From Chloroflexota bacterium (GTDB taxonomy: Bacteria > Chloroflexota > Chloroflexia > Chloroflexales > Herpetosiphonaceae): a stretch of 64,000 bases of DNA. The stretch's first letter is position 1. Each line of letters begins with the position of its first letter. A program made the translations under genes and the position numbers. The DNA lies in assembly GCA_020161265.1 (NCBI GenBank), contig JAIUOC010000013.1:62001-126000 (forward strand), in the 5' to 3' direction. Below are positions 1-8,086 of this stretch, piece by piece. The notes beneath the pieces are model-generated. The model saw only the letters and a list, made by a program, of their open reading frames with translations. It searched no databases and was not told where the DNA came from.

Positions 1-889
1 CCAGTTCGCTGATGACTGGCTGGGATTCATGGTTTAAAAAGGCTGATTGATAGGCCAAGTAGGCAATTTTCAGGGCTTGAATCTCGTCGTCGCTGGCACA
101 AGCCCGAATATGACCCATCTCGGCAGGCAGCCATGTACGCATCAGCCAGGTATTGTTGAAGTATTTAAAAAGGTAGCGTAGCCGATTAAAATGGTACAGT
201 TGCAAATAAACGGCGCTACGATGGCCCACGCTAGAGCCTTCGATATGGGTTGCGACTGCGCGGGGCGTGTATAGCACATCAAGGCTGGCACGCCGTAGGC
301 GAGTGCAAAAATCAACTTCTTCGTAATAGGCCGGGTAAAATTGCTCATCAAGGCCATCGAGCACATCCCAAGTGCTCCGCCGACAAGCAAAGGCCGCCCC
401 AGTCACATAGTCGACTGTTTCAAGTGCGTTGTATTGGCCATGATCATGCTCGCCAACCCCACGATGATGGCCCAAACCCCATGGCAAGCGCAAAACTCCG
501 CCGGCATGTTGAATGGTCGTGCCATCGCGATATAGCAATTTGCCGCCAACCGCACCAACGCTCGGCCAACGCTCCAACGGCGCGACCAGCTGCTCAAGCC
601 AATCGGGCTGCACAATCAAATCGGGGTTGGCCAACACAATATATTCAGCGGAGGTTAATCGAGCGCCTTGATTGCAACCACCTGCAAAGCCCAAATTGGC
701 TCCGGTTTGCACAAAGCGCACTTGAGGAAATTGATTTTTGACGATTTTGGCCGTTGCATCACGCGAGGCATTGTCAACTACCACCAATTCGCTGGGCGCA
801 GGATCAAGCGCCAACAACGAGCTGAGACAATCGCCAATATAGCGAGCGTGGTTGTAGGTTACAACAATAATTGCAGCATCAATCGTCAC
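1..889 (-). CDS. Family 2 glycosyltransferase (3' end outside window)
   Basis: Predicted to transfer a sugar from a nucleotide-sugar donor onto a cell-surface glycan or lipid carrier. The translation opens with a GT-A fold (AAIIVVTYNHARYIGDCLSSL), followed by VVVDNASRD, GANLGFAGGCNQG and a donor/metal-binding region (VLANPDL in place of DxD), then YEEVDFCTRLR near residue 200, as in rhamnosyltransferase-like GT2 enzymes. The reading frame stays open to the window edge, so the C terminus is missing. The start is a GTG at 889; a GAGG Shine-Dalgarno eight bases upstream overlaps the stop of the mevalonate kinase gene, so the two are probably co-transcribed. No membrane segments are seen in the visible part. 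The exact sugar is unknown. Confidence 0.85.
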   Translation of the reverse strand, partial: MTIDAAIIVVTYNHARYIGDCLSSLLALDPAPSELVVVDNASRDATAKIVKNQFPQVRFVQTGANLGFAGGCNQGARLTSAEYIVLANPDLIVQPDWLEQLVAPLERWPSVGAVGGKLLYRDGTTIQHAGGVLRLPWGLGHHRGVGEHDHGQYNALETVDYVTGAAFACRRSTWDVLDGLDEQFYPAYYEEVDFCTRLRRASLDVLYTPRAVATHIEGSSVGHRSAVYLQLYHFNRLRYLFKYFNNTWLMRTWLPAEMGHIRACASDDEIQALKIAYLAYQSAFLNHESQPVISEL

Positions 890-899
890 AGAAGCAACC

Positions 900-1841
900 T
901 CATCGCTTTGAATCCGTTGGTAGCAAACTGGTTTGCCAGGTTTGCACAGCGCCAGCCGCTCGCAGTTGTTGTTGAATATGGCTAGCGCGTTCAGCCGGAA
1001 CCAGTGCTAGCATAATTCCGCCCCAGCCAGCCCCCGACATTTTGGCTCCCCACGCCCCAGCCGCCAAGGCTGTTTGCACCAAATAATCAAGTTTTTCGGC
1101 GGAAACGCCCAGGGTTTGCAATAATTGATGATTTTGGCTCAGCAATTGGCCAAATAGTTCGGCATCATTGCCAGCCAAAGCCGTTTGAATCTGGCGTACC
1201 AAGTTGCCAACTGCCACAAATTGGCGATTATAAAGCTCTGGCTCGGCCAACCAGCGCTGGCGTAAGTCGCCGACAACGGCTTTGGTTTCGCTAGCAATGC
1301 CGCTATCGGCCACCACAAAATGCCATTGATTGCCAACTGCTAACGGCGCAATCAGTGGTTCACCTTGCGTTTGGCGTTGAAACAAAATTGGTTGTTCGTA
1401 AGCTACAACGGTGTTATCAATGCCTGAGGGAGTGCCATGAAAAGCTTTTTCGCTCTGATAAACCAGATCTGAAATAACTTGGGCCGAAAGTTGTTGGCCT
1501 GCCTGTTCAGCCAATGCACGGACTAAAGCTGCGCCAACCGCTGCCCCGCTGCCCATCCCGCTCGCAATCGGAATACTAGAACTAATGGTCAAGCGCAAAT
1601 CTGGTTCTGGCAATTGCAAATAATCTAAGGTACGCTGAGCCAAATCGCTCAACGGTGCAGTGGCCCGCAAACGCCAAACCAAGCCTAAATCTGGCGCATG
1701 CACGGTCATACCCGCGCCGCGTGGGGCTGGTTCGGCGGCGACGCTAGCACGTAAGGCGGCAATCGGCATCGCCAAAGCTGGTTGGCCATAGACCACGGCA
1801 TGTTCGCCAGCTAAAATAAGTTTTCCAGGCGCACTATTCAT
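900..1841 (-). CDS. mvk: Mevalonate kinase
   Basis: Phosphorylates mevalonate with ATP in the mevalonate route to isoprenoids; cytosolic. The 313-residue protein carries the three GHMP-kinase motifs: PGKLILAGEHAVVYG at the N terminus, the glycine-rich nucleotide loop IPIASGMGSGAAVGAAL near residue 90, and the C-terminal KMSGAGWGGIMLAL. The HAVVYG sequence right after motif 1 is typical of mevalonate kinase rather than homoserine or phosphomevalonate kinase. The length fits the family. A mevalonate pathway is known in several Chloroflexota. No other pathway gene is in the window; the next gene downstream is a glycosyltransferase whose ribosome-binding site overlaps this stop codon. Confidence 0.88.
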   Translation of the reverse strand: MNSAPGKLILAGEHAVVYGQPALAMPIAALRASVAAEPAPRGAGMTVHAPDLGLVWRLRATAPLSDLAQRTLDYLQLPEPDLRLTISSSIPIASGMGSGAAVGAALVRALAEQAGQQLSAQVISDLVYQSEKAFHGTPSGIDNTVVAYEQPILFQRQTQGEPLIAPLAVGNQWHFVVADSGIASETKAVVGDLRQRWLAEPELYNRQFVAVGNLVRQIQTALAGNDAELFGQLLSQNHQLLQTLGVSAEKLDYLVQTALAAGAWGAKMSGAGWGGIMLALVPAERASHIQQQLRAAGAVQTWQTSLLPTDSKR

Positions 1842-1921
1842 TGCATGTATTATAGATCGAATATCTTAATATGCTGTGTGGCCTGACCAAAATGATCAGA
1901 CCACAGCAAACTACAACCGCT

Positions 1922-2080
1922 TTAATCCCAGAGCAAATAACGCCCAGTTTGATAGATCATGCCCACTGCGGTCAACACAACTGCTGCATACCACGGAATA
2001 TCGAGCAGCATCATACCAACCACCAACACCACGAACAAAATCGAATAGCCAATAATCCAATTCCGCATCCGCTTGGACAT
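1922..2080 (-). CDS. Small two-helix membrane protein
   Basis: A 52-residue protein starting MSKRMRNWIIGYSILF, with two predicted hydrophobic helices (about residues 9-26 and 30-44) separated by a short LDIPW turn, and a short polar end. The ATG at 2080 is preceded by AGGAG with eight-base spacing, which supports a genuine gene; an in-frame ATG six bases upstream is too close to that site. A longer in-frame extension to about 2257 is possible but would have no ribosome-binding site and overlaps the next gene. Function is unknown. Confidence 0.6.
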   Translation of the reverse strand: MSKRMRNWIIGYSILFVVLVVGMMLLDIPWYAAVVLTAVGMIYQTGRYLLWD

Positions 2081-2174
2081 AACCATAACTCCTACACACA
2101 CCAATGCTTGCTTTAACCCAAATCTGTGCAAGCAACAGATCCACGTTTGTGGGCACGAATGTGGCGCATAGTAC

Positions 2175-2633
2175 TCACAACTGGCGCAGAAAGCAAACGC
2201 GGGCTTGCTGCGGCCCAGCATGATCAAGCACAACTGGCACACCCTCGGCCTCGCCATCGCCCAACTCTAGCCCAAAACCCATCCTTCGATGAAACGCGAT
2301 TGAACGTTGATTGACAGGTGCAGTGATTGCGCGAACTGTACGACATTGTTGGCTAATGGCCAGTGTAAAGAATTTTTCATACAGTTGTTGGGCTAAACCG
2401 GTGCGGCGTAGTTCGGGTGCAACCCCAACCATATGAATATAGGCCTCAGCTTTGGTTTGATCGATCAGGCCAATCAAAAATCCAACGAGTTTGCCATCTT
2501 GCTCAATCACAAAACTGCTAGCACTAAAATAATGGCACATCCAACGCTGCAACAAGCTGCTTAGCGGGCGCTCCCACCAGTCGTCAATCACCGCTTGAAT
2601 TGGCAAGAAATCGGCTTCGGTCATGGCTCGCAT
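2175..2633 (-). CDS. GNAT-family N-acetyltransferase
   Basis: Predicted acetyl-CoA-dependent acetyltransferase of unknown substrate. The 152-residue length is that of a single GNAT domain. Motif A is visible around residues 68-88 (VGVAPELRRTGLAQQLYEKF, with the R-x-x-G-x-A acetyl-CoA loop), followed by NQRSIAFHRRMGF, the typical motif B region. The ATG at 2633 follows AAAGGAA with five-base spacing. It lies downstream of the RND transporter gene on the same strand, but an intrinsic terminator separates them, so it is probably transcribed on its own. Confidence 0.85.
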   Translation of the reverse strand: MRAMTEADFLPIQAVIDDWWERPLSSLLQRWMCHYFSASSFVIEQDGKLVGFLIGLIDQTKAEAYIHMVGVAPELRRTGLAQQLYEKFFTLAISQQCRTVRAITAPVNQRSIAFHRRMGFGLELGDGEAEGVPVVLDHAGPQQARVCFLRQL

Positions 2634-2651
2634 GCTTATTCCTTTCGTTAC

Positions 2652-2686
2652 AAAAAACGCAGGCTACCGTGATGGTAACCTGCGTT
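2652..2686 (-). terminator. Intrinsic terminator of the RND transporter gene
   Basis: A 13-bp hairpin with one mismatch and a five-base loop; on the minus strand it is followed by a run of T (TTTTTT). It sits 23 bases after the stop of the RND gene and just before the start of the acetyltransferase gene. Confidence 0.8.
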
Positions 2687-2708
2687 GCAACCAGAAACAA
2701 GCTAGCGA

Positions 2709-5700
2709 TTATGCAACATCAGCTTCGGGCTTGCCATGTTTATCGGCGAAGCCAAAACGAGTTTTGACGCTTTCGATCAAACTATAGACGACTGGCACGA
2801 CCAACAAGGTCAAGAAGGTTGAGGTAAACAAGCCCCCAATCACCGCAATCCCAAGGTCTGCGCCAATGAATCCACCTTCTTTGAGGCCAAGCGCCAATGG
2901 CAACAAGGCAACCATCGTGGCGATGGCGGTCATCAAAATTGGGCGGAGCCGCACGCGAGCTGCTTGAACCAACGATTCGTAGACTGGCTTGCCAGCTTCA
3001 CGATATTGTTCAACCAACTCAATCAACACAATTGCATTGGTAACCACAATCCCGATCAGCAGCAAGACCCCAATCATCGTGGTGATGCCAAGTGGCTTGC
3101 CAGTGATGAACAACGAAGTCAAGACCCCAATAATTGCCAATGGCAACGAGAAGAGGATGATCAACGGATTCATCAACGAGCCAAACGAGAGCACCATCAC
3201 CAAATACACCAAGATAACTGCCACGCCCAAGGCGAGGAACATATCATTAAAGGTGTCAGTTTGTGATTGAGCTTGCGCCCCTGCTTGGATGATCACGCCT
3301 TCGGGCAAGCCAATGTTATCGCGAATTTCAGCCTCAACCGCAGCTTGGGTCGAGAAGGTATCATCGCTGGTAAATTGGCCAGAGATCGAGGTGGCGCGGT
3401 CGCCATTAATCCGCACGATGCTGCTAGCGCCTGGTACTTCGCTAATCGTAGCAACTGATGACAGAGGCACAGTGTTGAACAAACCAACTTCCAAGGCGCT
3501 CAATTTCTCAGCATCCAAGGCTGTAGGATCAACCTGAACATAAATATCCAAAGGCTTGTCAGTGCCAGCCAATTGGACTGTGCCAGCATTCTCGCCAGTT
3601 AACAAAGCGCGAATTTGCAAGGCAATTTGGGCCGTGCTCGTGCCGCTGCCGATCGCTTTCTTAGGATCAACCGCAACTTCAAGCTCAGGCTTGACTTCGG
3701 CCAAACCACTCTTGACATTGGCAATATCGAAGCGATCGCTGGCATTATTACCACCAATGGCGGCCATAATTTTATCGTTGGCTTCGCGCAGTTTGGTAAT
3801 ATCCGAGCTAACCAAAGTGATATCTAGGCCGGCATTGCCAGGGCCGCCACCTTGCGAAATAACCTCGGCAGCCACTGAATCTAAGCCTGCAACGCCTTTG
3901 ATTTGGGCTTCAAGCTCTTTGGCAAAGGCAGTTGGGTCGGTCACATTGTCGTTGTTGATCGTCAGGCTAAAGCGAGCACTATTGGGAGCGCTAGCACCAC
4001 CCGATTGATCACGAGCGGCGTTGGCCCCACCAGCACTCCCAATCACTGTTTGAATATCGCGCACCTTGCCAGCATCGCGTTGCGGCAACAACAATTTTTC
4101 AATTTCGTCGGCTTTAGCAACCGTGCTATCAAGGTCGGTTCCAGCAGGCGTAAAGACCTGAATTGAAATCAACTTTTCGCTGCTATCGGGCAAGAAGGTG
4201 AATTTCAAGAAGTTGACGAAACCAAAGCTACCCAGCAAGAGCGCGAATGCAATTACCAACGTCCAAGCGCGATTGCGCAAAGCCCACAACAAGGCTGGCG
4301 TGTAGGCGCGTTGCATCCAGGTATTTTCTGGCTCTTCTTTGGTTTGGCGAATAAACAGGAACGCCAAGAGTGGCACAATCGTGATTGCCACAATCAACGA
4401 AGCCAACAACGCATAAGTTACGGTCAAAGCGAAGGGCAAGAAGAACTTCGAGACGATCCCGCCGACCAAGCCCAAGGGCAAGAACACACAGACGGTGGTC
4501 AAGGTCGATGAGGTAATTGCGCCAGCAACTTCTTTGGTGCCTTCGATCACGGCTTCGCGGCGATTTGCGCCTTTATTCAAATAGCGATAGATGTTTTCTA
4601 AAACCACAATCGAGTCATCGACCACCCGCCCGACCGCGACGGTCAGACCGCCCAAGGTCATCACGTTGAGCGAGAAGCCTTGCAAACGCATCAGAATCAA
4701 GGCCACCATAATCGAAAGTGGAATTGAAACAGCGGTAACCAAGGTGGTGCGCAACGAACGCAAGAACAAGAAGATAACCACAACTGCCACGACTGCGCCG
4801 ATCGCGCCTTCAGTCAACACAGCACTTACGGCTTGGTTGATTGGCGTGGCTTGTTCGCTGACGATCTGAATCTTCAAATCGCCATTGTTGAATTTGGCAA
4901 ATTCGGCTTCAACAGCCTCGACGATTTCGACCGTGTTGCCAGTCGTATCTTTGGAAATTTCTAAGCCCAAGCTGGCTTGACCGTTGGTGCGAGTAACCGT
5001 GCTGCTCCCAACTGCGCCAACTTTAACCGTGGCAACATCCTTCAAGCGAATCAATAATTCATCGGGAAGGCTAAAGCCTGCACTCACCTCATCACTATTG
5101 AGGCGTTGAGCAATCGCATCTTGGCTTTCCTTAGGCAAGAGGGCAATTACGTCTTCGGTGAATACGGATAAGTATTCAGCTGGAATGATCGCGATTTTAT
5201 CAGGTGTAAGTTGCTCAGGTGAAGTAATGTCAAAAGCGGCAAATGCCGCTGGCAAACCACCTGTATTGGTAGTTGGCGCTGGTGCTGAGGCCAAAGCTGT
5301 GGCCAAGGCGGTTTGGCTAGCTTCAGGTAAAGCCAACGCCAAGTTAACTGGGAATTGCGCCAAGACTGCTGCTGGAATTTGGCCAATCACTGCTGGGGTA
5401 ATTTGATCTGGCGAGCTAATGTTCAAGGCAACTAAGTCGGCTGGAACTTCGGCTTCAGGGTAGAGTTGAGCCAAAGCAGCTTGGCTTTCGTCGCTCAATG
5501 CCAAGGCCAAAGGCAGGTTGAATACTTGGCTTACACCAGCAGCAGGAATTTGGCTAATCACTGCAGGCGTAATTTGATCGGGGCTGGTAATACCTCTTGT
5601 TTGTAATACAGCCGGAATCAAACTGGTAGTAACTGGTGCAGTTGTTGTTGGTGGGGTTGTCGTGGTAACTGCAGTCGTCCCACCAAGCAATTGATCGTAT

Positions 5701-6557
5701 TTTTTACAGACTTCAGGTTTTTCTTTGGAAGCGCCACCAGCGAGGGCTGCCAAGCCGCCACCACTGCTTGCACCACCCAAGCCGCCGCCACCGCCGCCAC
5801 CGAGGCTACCCAAATCGAAACAGCGAATCCCAACCACAACATTTTCAATTTCGTTGGTTGAGCTATATTTATGGGTAATCCGCAACGGCAACGAACGGCC
5901 TTCGTCGGTCACGCTGCCCACAGGGAAGACGATGTTGTTGGCTTGCAAGAATTGCACAACTTGGGCTTGGGTCAAATTTTCGGTTTTCAGTTTATCAGGG
6001 TCGATCGTCACCAAGACTTTTTCTTGCTGGCCGCCAGTGACCGCCACATTGTTCACGCCAGGAATTGCCGACAGCGCTGGAATCAATTCGCCATCGACTC
6101 GGGCCTGAACATTGCTCAAGTTCTCGCCGCTAACACTAGCAACCACAATTGGCAACGAATTGAAATCGAAGGTACCAATTGTGGGTTTTTGAGCATTCTC
6201 AGGTAAGGCCAACGAGCTAATTTTCTCTTGAACCTCAACTTTGGCATCTTTGGGGTCAACATCAACATCAAAGGTCAAAATTGTAAAAGCAAAGCTTTCC
6301 GATGAGGTTGATTGAACTGCTTGAACGCCCGACAAGCCATTAACGGCCTTTTCGATCACCGATGTCACTTCGCTATCCATGGTTTCAGAAGAAGCCCCCG
6401 GATAGATCGTGGTGATGCTGACGATGGGGAATGAAATATCCGGGAAGAGTTCCCGTTTCAGCCCTGCTGAAGCAACCAGCCCCGCAATGATCAAGACCAC
6501 GGAGATCATGATCGTAATTGGCGAGCGCTTAAGCGATTGACGTGTAAACCACAACAC
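2709..6557 (-). CDS. RND-family efflux transporter with an extra repeat-containing periplasmic-type insert
   Basis: A 1282-residue proton-driven export pump of the AcrB/HAE1 superfamily, acting in the cytoplasmic membrane. The N terminus has the first membrane helix followed by FPDISFPIVSI and YPGASSETMDSEV, typical of AcrB-like porter domains. The two membrane halves are recognisable: around residue 640 the TM4 region with GRVVDDSIVVLENIYR, and near the C terminus GIVVTNAIVLIELVEQYRE. The protein is longer than the usual ~1030-1050 because of a roughly 260-residue insert after residue ~243 containing a glycine run, a Thr/Pro stretch and three related repeats. It is divergent from a MarR regulator (start 6743), the usual arrangement for a drug-responsive pump. 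No membrane-fusion partner or outer-membrane channel is nearby, consistent with a monoderm host. Substrate unknown. Confidence 0.9.
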   Translation of the reverse strand: MLWFTRQSLKRSPITIMISVVLIIAGLVASAGLKRELFPDISFPIVSITTIYPGASSETMDSEVTSVIEKAVNGLSGVQAVQSTSSESFAFTILTFDVDVDPKDAKVEVQEKISSLALPENAQKPTIGTFDFNSLPIVVASVSGENLSNVQARVDGELIPALSAIPGVNNVAVTGGQQEKVLVTIDPDKLKTENLTQAQVVQFLQANNIVFPVGSVTDEGRSLPLRITHKYSSTNEIENVVVGIRCFDLGSLGGGGGGGLGGASSGGGLAALAGGASKEKPEVCKKYDQLLGGTTAVTTTTPPTTTAPVTTSLIPAVLQTRGITSPDQITPAVISQIPAAGVSQVFNLPLALALSDESQAALAQLYPEAEVPADLVALNISSPDQITPAVIGQIPAAVLAQFPVNLALALPEASQTALATALASAPAPTTNTGGLPAAFAAFDITSPEQLTPDKIAIIPAEYLSVFTEDVIALLPKESQDAIAQRLNSDEVSAGFSLPDELLIRLKDVATVKVGAVGSSTVTRTNGQASLGLEISKDTTGNTVEIVEAVEAEFAKFNNGDLKIQIVSEQATPINQAVSAVLTEGAIGAVVAVVVIFLFLRSLRTTLVTAVSIPLSIMVALILMRLQGFSLNVMTLGGLTVAVGRVVDDSIVVLENIYRYLNKGANRREAVIEGTKEVAGAITSSTLTTVCVFLPLGLVGGIVSKFFLPFALTVTYALLASLIVAITIVPLLAFLFIRQTKEEPENTWMQRAYTPALLWALRNRAWTLVIAFALLLGSFGFVNFLKFTFLPDSSEKLISIQVFTPAGTDLDSTVAKADEIEKLLLPQRDAGKVRDIQTVIGSAGGANAARDQSGGASAPNSARFSLTINNDNVTDPTAFAKELEAQIKGVAGLDSVAAEVISQGGGPGNAGLDITLVSSDITKLREANDKIMAAIGGNNASDRFDIANVKSGLAEVKPELEVAVDPKKAIGSGTSTAQIALQIRALLTGENAGTVQLAGTDKPLDIYVQVDPTALDAEKLSALEVGLFNTVPLSSVATISEVPGASSIVRINGDRATSISGQFTSDDTFSTQAAVEAEIRDNIGLPEGVIIQAGAQAQSQTDTFNDMFLALGVAVILVYLVMVLSFGSLMNPLIILFSLPLAIIGVLTSLFITGKPLGITTMIGVLLLIGIVVTNAIVLIELVEQYREAGKPVYESLVQAARVRLRPILMTAIATMVALLPLALGLKEGGFIGADLGIAVIGGLFTSTFLTLLVVPVVYSLIESVKTRFGFADKHGKPEADVA
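5050..5830 (-). repeat. Repeat-containing insert within the RND transporter
   Basis: Coding insert in the first large extracytoplasmic domain. It begins with LGSLGGGGGGGLGG, passes through a Thr/Pro-rich linker (AVTTTTPPTTTAPVTTS), then three copies of a unit headed by ITSPDQITPAVI, ISSPDQITPAVI and ITSPEQLTPDKI, about 57 and 64 residues apart, each followed by an Ala/Leu/Pro-rich stretch with LALxxxSQxAxA. The frame is open throughout and the typical porter sequence resumes at LIRLKDVATVKVG, so this is a domain insertion rather than a frameshift. Confidence 0.75.
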
Positions 6558-6647
6558 TAGGTGGCTCCTTTCGGCACGAAAATGTTTGACGGCAAGATTA
6601 TTTGTCGCTACGATTATATATGTCGAGAATATTTCGGCACGCGAACT

Positions 6648-6675
6648 ATTATAGGATTTGTGAATTTCGTGTCAA
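6648..6675 (-). promoter_or_regulatory. Promoter for the RND transporter gene
   Basis: Reading on the minus strand, a perfect TTGACA (-35) and perfect TATAAT (-10) are separated by 16 bases. Transcription would start near 6641 and give a leader of about 85 bases before the RND start. On the opposite strand TTGACG (6586-6591) and TACGAT (6609-6614), 17 bases apart, form a candidate promoter for the MarR gene. The MarR product would be expected to bind this shared 185-bp region, but I could not pick out a clear operator palindrome. Confidence 0.7.
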
Positions 6676-6742
6676 GAGACCAAACGCCCCAAAACGGCTT
6701 GGTACTTCTGTTTTTCACAATTGTTCACAACGAGGAAACTTT

Positions 6743-7216
6743 ATGGAAGATGAACATCGTAGTTCACTACTGAGCTCAATCTCCGATATGATTCGTCAAT
6801 TGACATGGCTTTCGCATCGTCAAAGCAGCCAAACCATGGAACGCTTGGGCTTGACCCTTTCGCAGGCAATTTTGCTAATTGCGCTCGATGCCCACCAAGG
6901 CCGCGCCACGATGAGCGATCTTGGCCGCATTACTCAGCACGCTCCCGCCACCTTGACCGGAATTGTCGATCGTTTGATCGCCAACGATTTAGTCGCTCGT
7001 GAGCGCGACGAACAAGATCGGCGAGTGGTGTTCGTAGAGCTTACGGATGCTGGACGCAAAAAGATTGAAGCAATTAATGCTGAACGTTATCGTGATATGT
7101 CGCAGTTGATGGAGCAATTCAATAATCAAGAACTAGAATTACTCTCCAGCATTGTCGAGCGTTTTGTGCACGAACTTGCTCGTTTGGATGCAGCCAACTA
7201 CCATGGCTCACGCTAA
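6743..7216 (+). CDS. MarR-family transcriptional regulator
   Basis: A 157-residue winged-helix repressor-type protein. The DNA-binding region is around residues 40-100: LTLSQAILLIALDAHQ, then ATMSDLGRITQHAPATLTG (recognition helix) and the wing DEQDRRVVFVELTDAGR, where the DxRxxxVxLTxxG pattern is the MarR signature. The start chosen is the ATG at 6743 because GAGGAAA lies four to eight bases upstream; the frame is open further upstream but without a comparable site. Divergent from the RND efflux gene, so it most likely represses that pump until a ligand binds. The inositol-phosphatase-type gene follows 27 bases downstream. Confidence 0.9.
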   Translation: MEDEHRSSLLSSISDMIRQLTWLSHRQSSQTMERLGLTLSQAILLIALDAHQGRATMSDLGRITQHAPATLTGIVDRLIANDLVARERDEQDRRVVFVELTDAGRKKIEAINAERYRDMSQLMEQFNNQELELLSSIVERFVHELARLDAANYHGSR

Positions 7217-7243
7217 TTGTGTTGCCATGGAAGGATTCAAGCC

Positions 7244-8020
7244 ATGCCAAGTTTGCGTGAACTGTTGGATGTTGCGACCGAAGCGGCTTATTTAGGTGGT
7301 CGTCGAACCCTGGCCTATTTTGGAGCCGATGTTCAAGTTGAAACTAAAGGCGATGCCACTCCCGTCACCCGTGCCGATCGTGAGGCCGAAACGATTATTC
7401 GCGACTATATTGGGCGCTATTTTCCAAGCCATACGATTATTGGCGAGGAGCATGGCGAACAAAAGGGCGATGCCGATTATCGCTGGATTATCGACCCAAT
7501 TGATGGCACCAAAACCTTTATTCATGGTGTGCCGTTTTATGGCGTGCTGATTGGGCTAGAAGTTAAGGGCGAGGCCAGCGTTGGTGCAGTCTATTTGCCA
7601 GCTTTCGATGAAATGTTGGCGGCTGCCAATGGCTTAGGCTGTAGCTGGAATGGCCGCTCGGCTCAGGTTAGCAAAGTTGATAATCTGGCTGAGGCTACCC
7701 TGTTGACCACCTCGGTCACTTCGGCAATGAAACGCTCTGATGCCTACGAAACGCTTGTAAGCAAAACCAAACTCCAACGAACATGGGGCGATTGCTACGG
7801 CTATGTGTTGGTGGCAACTGGCCGGGCCGAAATTATGCTTGATCCAGCCATGAACCCGTGGGATTGTGCGCCGATGCTACCAATTTTGCGCGAGGCTGGC
7901 GGCCATTTCAGCACATGGGCGGGCGAGGCAACAATTTGGGGCGCTGATGGAATGGCGACCAATGCCGCCCTGCATCAAGAAGTGCTAGCGATTTTAGCCG
8001 CTGAGCAACGCAAAATCTAG
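7244..8020 (+). CDS. Inositol monophosphatase-family phosphatase, histidinol-phosphatase-like
   Basis: A 258-residue Mg2+-dependent phosphatase. The family metal-binding motifs are present: IIGEEHG near residue 70 and IDPIDGTKTFIHGVPFYG near residue 87 (D-P-x-D-G-T), with WDCAPMLPILREAGG near residue 208. The TKTFIHGVPFYG variant after the DGT motif is the form seen in the monophosphatase-type histidinol phosphatases (HisN) more often than in classical inositol monophosphatase, but the substrate cannot be settled from motifs. The start is the ATG at 7244, preceded by AAGGA with eight-base spacing; the frame extends upstream to 7217 without a better site. It may be co-transcribed with the MarR gene. 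Confidence 0.88.
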   Translation: MPSLRELLDVATEAAYLGGRRTLAYFGADVQVETKGDATPVTRADREAETIIRDYIGRYFPSHTIIGEEHGEQKGDADYRWIIDPIDGTKTFIHGVPFYGVLIGLEVKGEASVGAVYLPAFDEMLAAANGLGCSWNGRSAQVSKVDNLAEATLLTTSVTSAMKRSDAYETLVSKTKLQRTWGDCYGYVLVATGRAEIMLDPAMNPWDCAPMLPILREAGGHFSTWAGEATIWGADGMATNAALHQEVLAILAAEQRKI

Positions 8021-8086
8021 CCACATTTTAGGGCTGGCTTGCGTAGACGTGTATCATAGTTAAAAGCCTTTAATTGAGATCATCCT

